From positions 761 to 7,892 of the forward strand of contig DOSP01000055.1 of the NCBI GenBank assembly GCA_003512175.1: a stretch of DNA of 7,132 bases. Reading direction: 5' to 3'. Within the stretch, counting starts at the first letter, position 1, and each line of letters begins with the position of its first letter. Below, one piece after another: positions 5,247 to 7,132 of the stretch. The translations under genes and the position numbers were made by a program. The notes below the pieces were generated by a model. The model worked only from the letters and a program-made list of their open reading frames with translations, ran no database searches and was not told where the DNA came from. This stretch comes from Candidatus Kerfeldbacteria bacterium. GTDB taxonomy: Bacteria > Patescibacteriota > Patescibacteriia > UBA9570.

Positions 5247-7132
5247 ATAGGGCTTTGCGTGATAGGGAAATACGACCCTTATCGAAATCAATGTCGATGA
5301 CCTTCACTTTCACACTATCACCTTCCTTGAGGATATCAGATACTTTGTCGATACGTTTGTTGTCCACTTGTGAGATATGAATCATCCCATCTTGATTGGC
5401 CGTCAACTGCACAATGGCGCCAATTTCTTTTCCAGAATTACGATCAGCCACAATTTTCACGACCATACCAGTATAGACTTCACCAATCTCGATGCGCTTG
5501 GTAATGCCACGAATCAAATCCATCGCTTTCTGCATAGCAGTCGCATCAACTGCGGTGACAAACACCAAACCGGTTTCTTCAATATCAATCTGTACACCAG
5601 TCTGTTCAATAATACCGTTAATCACCTTGCCACCGGGACCAATCAGCTCACCAATTTGATCCTTCTGAATTTGAATCGTCTCAATGCGTGGAGCATATGG
5701 GGATAATTCTTTACGCGGTTCGGCAATAGCTTGTTGCATTTGTTCTAACAGCTTCACCCGAGCGGCTTTGGCTTTGGCAAAAACATCTTTGACCATCTGG
5801 AGCGTTAAACCATCGAATTTAATATCTAATTGAATGGCCGTAATGCCAGCGCTTGTACCGGCGACTTTGAAATCCATTGATCGATTATAATCTTCCACAT
5901 CTTGCAGATCAGTCAGAATCCGGTAATCCGTTTTACCGGCATCTTTAAAGGCAATGCCCATAGCAATACCAGCTACCGGGGCCTTAATGGGCACGCCAGC
6001 ATCCATCAATGCCAACGATGAACCACAGGCGGAACCTTGTGAAGATGAACCATTGGATGACAATACTTCAGACACGACCCGAATGGTATACGGAAACTGC
6101 TCTTTGCTAGGGAGTACCGCCAACAAGGCTTTTTCAGCTAGCGCACCATGACCAATTTCTCGGCGGCCTGGGCCACGCATGGGTGAAGCTTCGCCAACCG
6201 AAAATGGTGGAAAATTATAATGGTGGAAATAGCGCCGCTTCTCATCACGACGCATAGTATCTAACACTTGTTCATTGCCTGGCGAACTTAAGGTAGTAAT
6301 GGATAACACCTGCGTATCACCACGTTGGAATACACCAGAACCATGCACGCGCGGGACAAGACCAACCCCAACCGTGATTGGGCGAATATCATCTAAGCCA
6401 CGATCATCTACCCGTTTCCCTTCAGCAAAGATCCGTTCTACCATTTCTGCAGCAAATAACCGATCAAACTCTTTCACGGCATTAGCGGCAGCTTCAGCTT
6501 GGTCTTCCGTAAATTTAGCTTTCAAACCAGCTAGCGCCTGATCCACACGCTGATGACGTTCCCGCTTATTGCCTTGCCCAAATAAGGTTGCGCGCGTTTC
6601 CGCATAGTGGGCTTTGGCTTCGTTAATACCCTCAGTCGTCTGTTCAACCATTGGAGCGGGCAATTTTGCCTTGCCCAGTTCACTTTGAATTTTGCTCAAC
6701 AATGTTATGACCGGTTCAATTTGTTGCAAACCATATTCAATGGCTTGATACGTCACATCTTCCGGTGCTTCCCGACCATCGGCTTCTAACATCACCACTT
6801 CCATATTGCGACCGGCCACAAACACATTCATAGCGGAAGAGGCTAACACGTCGGCAGTTGGGTTCAATACAAATTGGCCATCTTTGGCGGCGACCACACA
6901 ACCGGCAATGGGACCGGCAAACGGAATGTCTGAAGCCATGACCGCCGCCGCTACACCAATGAGGCCAGCGACATCGGGATCAGATTCTTTATCATAGGCC
7001 AATACGGTAATAACCACTTGGATATCGTTACGGAAACGATCATCAAATAACGGACGAATGGAACGATCAATAATACGACCAGATAAAACCGATTCATCAG
7101 ATGGACGACCTTCACGTTTAATGAAACGTGAG
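5242..7132 (-). CDS. pnp: Polyribonucleotide nucleotidyltransferase, N-terminus beyond the window
   Basis: PNPase, the phosphorolytic 3'-5' exoribonuclease that degrades RNA to nucleoside diphosphates as a trimer. The frame is open to the window edge, giving 629 complete codons; about 70 N-terminal residues are missing compared with the usual roughly 700. The first visible block, FIKREGRPSDES...DRSIRPLF, is the first RNase PH domain, so a GTG at 7017 is internal, not the start. A helical linker follows. The second PH domain carries GSGVFQRGDTQVLS, HHYNFPPFSVGE, GRREIGHGALAEKALLAV and the catalytic segment EDYNRSMDFKVAG, which keeps both aspartates and the lysine equivalent to E. coli D486, D492 and K494. 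A KH domain with IGPGGKVINGI (GxxG loop) and an S1 domain ending HISQVDNKRIDKVSDIL...GRISLSRKALL complete the protein. In S1 the common DFGAFV is replaced by a longer RNSGKEIGAIVQL. There is no acidic C-terminal tail. First gene of the visible pnp-gmk operon. Confidence 0.97.
   Translation of the reverse strand, partial: SRFIKREGRPSDESVLSGRIIDRSIRPLFDDRFRNDIQVVITVLAYDKESDPDVAGLIGVAAAVMASDIPFAGPIAGCVVAAKDGQFVLNPTADVLASSAMNVFVAGRNMEVVMLEADGREAPEDVTYQAIEYGLQQIEPVITLLSKIQSELGKAKLPAPMVEQTTEGINEAKAHYAETRATLFGQGNKRERHQRVDQALAGLKAKFTEDQAEAAANAVKEFDRLFAAEMVERIFAEGKRVDDRGLDDIRPITVGVGLVPRVHGSGVFQRGDTQVLSITTLSSPGNEQVLDTMRRDEKRRYFHHYNFPPFSVGEASPMRGPGRREIGHGALAEKALLAVLPSKEQFPYTIRVVSEVLSSNGSSSQGSACGSSLALMDAGVPIKAPVAGIAMGIAFKDAGKTDYRILTDLQDVEDYNRSMDFKVAGTSAGITAIQLDIKFDGLTLQMVKDVFAKAKAARVKLLEQMQQAIAEPRKELSPYAPRIETIQIQKDQIGELIGPGGKVINGIIEQTGVQIDIEETGLVFVTAVDATAMQKAMDLIRGITKRIEIGEVYTGMVVKIVADRNSGKEIGAIVQLTANQDGMIHISQVDNKRIDKVSDILKEGDSVKVKVIDIDFDKGRISLSRKALL

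Noticed and set aside
7015..7017. GTG as the start of pnp
   Set aside because: The frame continues upstream to the window edge with clear PNPase sequence (FIKREGRPS, IRPLF), so the real start is outside the window.

Overview
This window looks like chromosomal DNA from a bacterium, most likely a member of the Candidate Phyla Radiation (Patescibacteria) or a similar reduced, mostly uncultured lineage. That is an inference. It rests on the compact layout with every gene on the minus strand, abutting or overlapping start and stop codons, few recognisable Shine-Dalgarno sequences, a cysteine-free DksA/TraR-like protein, an RNHCP-domain protein, and a large secreted protein of unknown family inside a housekeeping operon. 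No plasmid, phage or transposase gene is visible.

Layout, read in the direction of transcription (high to low coordinates). (1) 7132-2886: pnp (N-terminus outside the window), gmk, then a 597-residue secreted protein, linked by an 8-nt gap and a TAATG overlap, so probably one transcript. This joins RNA turnover, GMP phosphorylation and an unrelated exported protein. (2) 2885-2331: 555 bases with no convincing gene. They hold two perfect DnaA-box sequences in inverted orientation, a sigma70-like promoter (TTGACC-18-TATACT), about 400 nt rich in complementary segments that look like a structured RNA or long leader, and a strong rho-independent terminator ending 11 nt before the next start codon. 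(3) 2330-1035: a small acidic 55-residue ORF, a DksA/TraR-like gene, lspA (signal peptidase II) and an RNHCP zinc-ribbon-like gene, again abutting or overlapping. (4) 1036-914: a 123-bp nested palindrome resembling a MITE or REP-type repeat, whose end overlaps the RNHCP stop codon. (5) 875-1: the 5' two-thirds or so of a ComM/YifB-family AAA+ gene running off the window edge.

The most interesting part is the 2331-2885 intergenic region. Its 5' half has tmRNA-like traits: a GGGG start, an exactly spaced D-arm-like TTTCGAAC loop, an A-rich stretch, a short ORF followed by a hairpin, and a distal helix. No T-arm or CCA-bearing acceptor strand can be found, so the RNA is either a very divergent tmRNA, an attenuator leader for the operon below it, or something undescribed. 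Its terminator can be drawn in competition with an alternative helix, which would fit attenuation.
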